6,639 nt of DNA from Campylobacteraceae bacterium (GTDB lineage Bacteria; Campylobacterota; Campylobacteria; Campylobacterales; Sulfurovaceae): NCBI GenBank assembly GCA_027056615.1, contig JALUKJ010000425.1, positions 1 to 6,639 on the forward strand, in the 5' to 3' direction. Numbering within the stretch: the first letter of the stretch is position 1; each line of letters begins with the position of its first letter. A program made the position numbers and the translations under genes. Positions 5,383-6,639 of the stretch are shown piece after piece. The notes below the pieces were generated by a model that searched no databases, had not been told where the DNA came from, and was given only the letters and a program-made list of their open reading frames with translations.

Positions 5383-6618
5383 ATGCATGGAGTTATATCT
5401 TATCGAAGTGGGATAAGAGTATTAGAGATATTTCAAGCTAGAACTTCCCTGAAAATTGATTGGATACCTCATTTTAGCTCAATAATAAATTGGACATATC
5501 GAATAGGAAAAGGGCTACTAAATGATGTAAAAAAGATTAGTAAAAAGTGGGTAGCCATAGCCGACCACTCAATAGATATAGGAAGAAAGCAGGTGTTTGT
5601 GGTATTGAGAGTTGAATTAGATATTTTTTTACAAAGAGATGGTGCAATAACTCTAAAAGATTGTGAGTGTATAGGAGTAAAAGTCGCTTCAACAATAACA
5701 GGAGAGAGTGTAGCAGATGATTTCGATGAAATTTTTCAAAAAGCAGGAGAGCCAGTAGCAATTATAAAAGATAGTGGAAGTGTCCTAAATAGTGGGGTTG
5801 TCAAGTATAATGAGAGAAATAATAGTGATATAGAGATAATTGAGGATATAACTCATATTGTAGCCAATGGATTAAAAAAGCAATTTGAAAAAACCAAACA
5901 ATATAAAAAATATATGAATATGTTAAGAGTGGGAGCAACAAAATTAAGACAGACAAATTTAGCATTTTTAATCCCACCAAAACTTAGAAATAAAGGAAGA
6001 TTTCAAGCAATAAGCAGACTTAACAACTGGTCTAAAAAGTTGATAGATAAAAAAGTATTTTCTAAAAGAGGAAGAGCTAAAAAAGGAACAATACTAGCAA
6101 GATTAAGAGGTGCATTTAGTGATTTTAAATCATTAGAACCATTTATCAAAAACTTTATTAAAACAACAGATATTATGAACAAAATAATGAAACTTCTCAA
6201 AAATGAAGGCTTAACTATTGTTACTTATCATCAATCAACTAAGCTACTAAAAAAACTTCCAAAAAATTCAAAAACAAGAAAGACTCTTAGGATTTGGCTA
6301 GAGAGACATATCAAAATTCAAAAAGAAATAGCACCATATCCTCTACCTATAAGCAGTGATATTATAGAGTCTCTTTTTGGAAAATTCAAAAATAGGTTAG
6401 AGCGAAGTCCACAATCTGATATGAATCGTGCTGTACTTTTAATCCCTCTGTTATGTGGTAATTTAGATAGAGATAGACTTTCATCTATACTAAAAAATAC
6501 TCCTTATAAAGAGTTAAAAGAGTGGGAAAAAGAGAATATTCCTGATACTGTTCGTAAAGAACGCTTGAAGTTTTTTAATAAGAATATCCAAAAACTGGAA
6601 ATGGAGAAGTCGGCGTAG
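5383..6618 (+). CDS. IS transposase, DDE catalytic part (orfB frame)
   Basis: From the ATG at 5383 this is 411 residues, but the frame is open from 5305. Its upstream translation (QNHKQEIRVLLIYLVMHGVI) reads smoothly into SYRSGIRVLEIF, so the true protein is probably an orfA-orfB product of about 495 residues. Candidate catalytic residues are Asp61 (WVAIADHS), Asp130 (AIIKDSGSVL) and Glu329 (SSDIIESLFGKFKNRL), with a DITH motif at 155-158. Together they form a DDE/RNase H-like domain with a helical insertion before the Glu, which cuts and joins the IS ends. There is no ribosome binding site before 5383, supporting expression by frameshift from orfA. The stop lies just inside the right inverted repeat. 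The catalytic set looks complete. Confidence 0.85.
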   Translation: MHGVISYRSGIRVLEIFQARTSLKIDWIPHFSSIINWTYRIGKGLLNDVKKISKKWVAIADHSIDIGRKQVFVVLRVELDIFLQRDGAITLKDCECIGVKVASTITGESVADDFDEIFQKAGEPVAIIKDSGSVLNSGVVKYNERNNSDIEIIEDITHIVANGLKKQFEKTKQYKKYMNMLRVGATKLRQTNLAFLIPPKLRNKGRFQAISRLNNWSKKLIDKKVFSKRGRAKKGTILARLRGAFSDFKSLEPFIKNFIKTTDIMNKIMKLLKNEGLTIVTYHQSTKLLKKLPKNSKTRKTLRIWLERHIKIQKEIAPYPLPISSDIIESLFGKFKNRLERSPQSDMNRAVLLIPLLCGNLDRDRLSSILKNTPYKELKEWEKENIPDTVRKERLKFFNKNIQKLEMEKSA

Positions 6619-6621
6619 TGG

Positions 6622-6639
6622 GGGGTTTTCCACAGCCTA
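6622..6639 (-). repeat. Right terminal inverted repeat of the IS
   Basis: Read on the minus strand it starts TAGGCTGTGGAAAACCCC and matches the left end at 16 of 18 positions. It ends at the final base of the window. Confidence 0.8.

Larger units (their letters stand above)
5005..6639 (+). mobile_element. Insertion sequence with DDE transposase and imperfect terminal inverted repeats
   Basis: The left end TAGGCTGTCGAAAAACCC (5005-5022) matches the reverse complement of the right end (6622-6639, which ends ACAGCCTA) at 16 of 18 positions. Between them lies one transposase gene in two frames (orfA 5130-5348, orfB to 6618). The stop lies only 21 bp from the outer right end, a compact layout typical of an IS. 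The length is about 1635 bp. The right end coincides with the last base of the window, so any target duplication cannot be checked. I recognise the transposase type (an N-terminal coiled coil with repeated DEW/K-REKAKER, then a DDE domain) but cannot assign a confirmed IS family name. Confidence 0.85.

Overview
This is an AT-rich bacterial window. It carries a retron and a two-gene RloA/RloB (AbiL-like) defence operon embedded in the wreckage of one or more RND efflux-pump genes, next to two mobile elements. The AT-rich base composition, the short intergenic spacers, and an RND pump and IS transposase of a general type I associate with Campylobacterota (for example Sulfurovum or Sulfurimonas relatives) suggest an epsilonproteobacterium. 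That placement is inference and was not tested by any search.

Layout from left to right. Positions 2-130 (+) are the last 42 codons of an RND permease. A retron reverse transcriptase follows on the minus strand (17-1021). Its tail runs antisense through the RND end. Upstream of the RT, on the same strand, are a small ORF with a consensus ribosome binding site (933-1124) and a strong candidate msr-msd noncoding RNA (about 1163-1410), preceded by an extended -10 promoter element. Diverging from that promoter on the plus strand are rloA (AAA15/ABC-type ATPase, GTG start at 1529) and rloB (TOPRIM-like, 2794-3537), separated by 2 bp.

Immediately after rloB an RND permease gene starts mid-protein (3538 onward). 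It is split at codon level by a 269-bp fold-back element with perfect 33-bp terminal inverted repeats (3986-4254). Removing that element restores the reading frame exactly. The RND frame then breaks again at about 4867, where several TAGGGGTCA repeats begin. A complete-looking insertion sequence (5005-6639) with imperfect terminal inverted repeats closes the window. Its DDE transposase is split into two frames that overlap across a run of nine A residues.

How the parts may work together. In known retrons the RT makes msDNA from the ncRNA, and the RT-msDNA complex restrains a toxic effector until phage infection disturbs it. No classical retron effector is co-transcribed with this RT. The only other defence-type genes nearby are the divergent RloA ATPase and RloB TOPRIM-like protein, a pairing that resembles AbiL and, more distantly, PARIS. 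The retron and rloAB may therefore be one composite system or two neighbouring defence modules carried together. The sequence alone cannot decide between these. The C-terminal RND piece lies upstream of the mid-gene piece, so the whole cassette sits at a rearrangement junction, typical of a defence or mobile hotspot.
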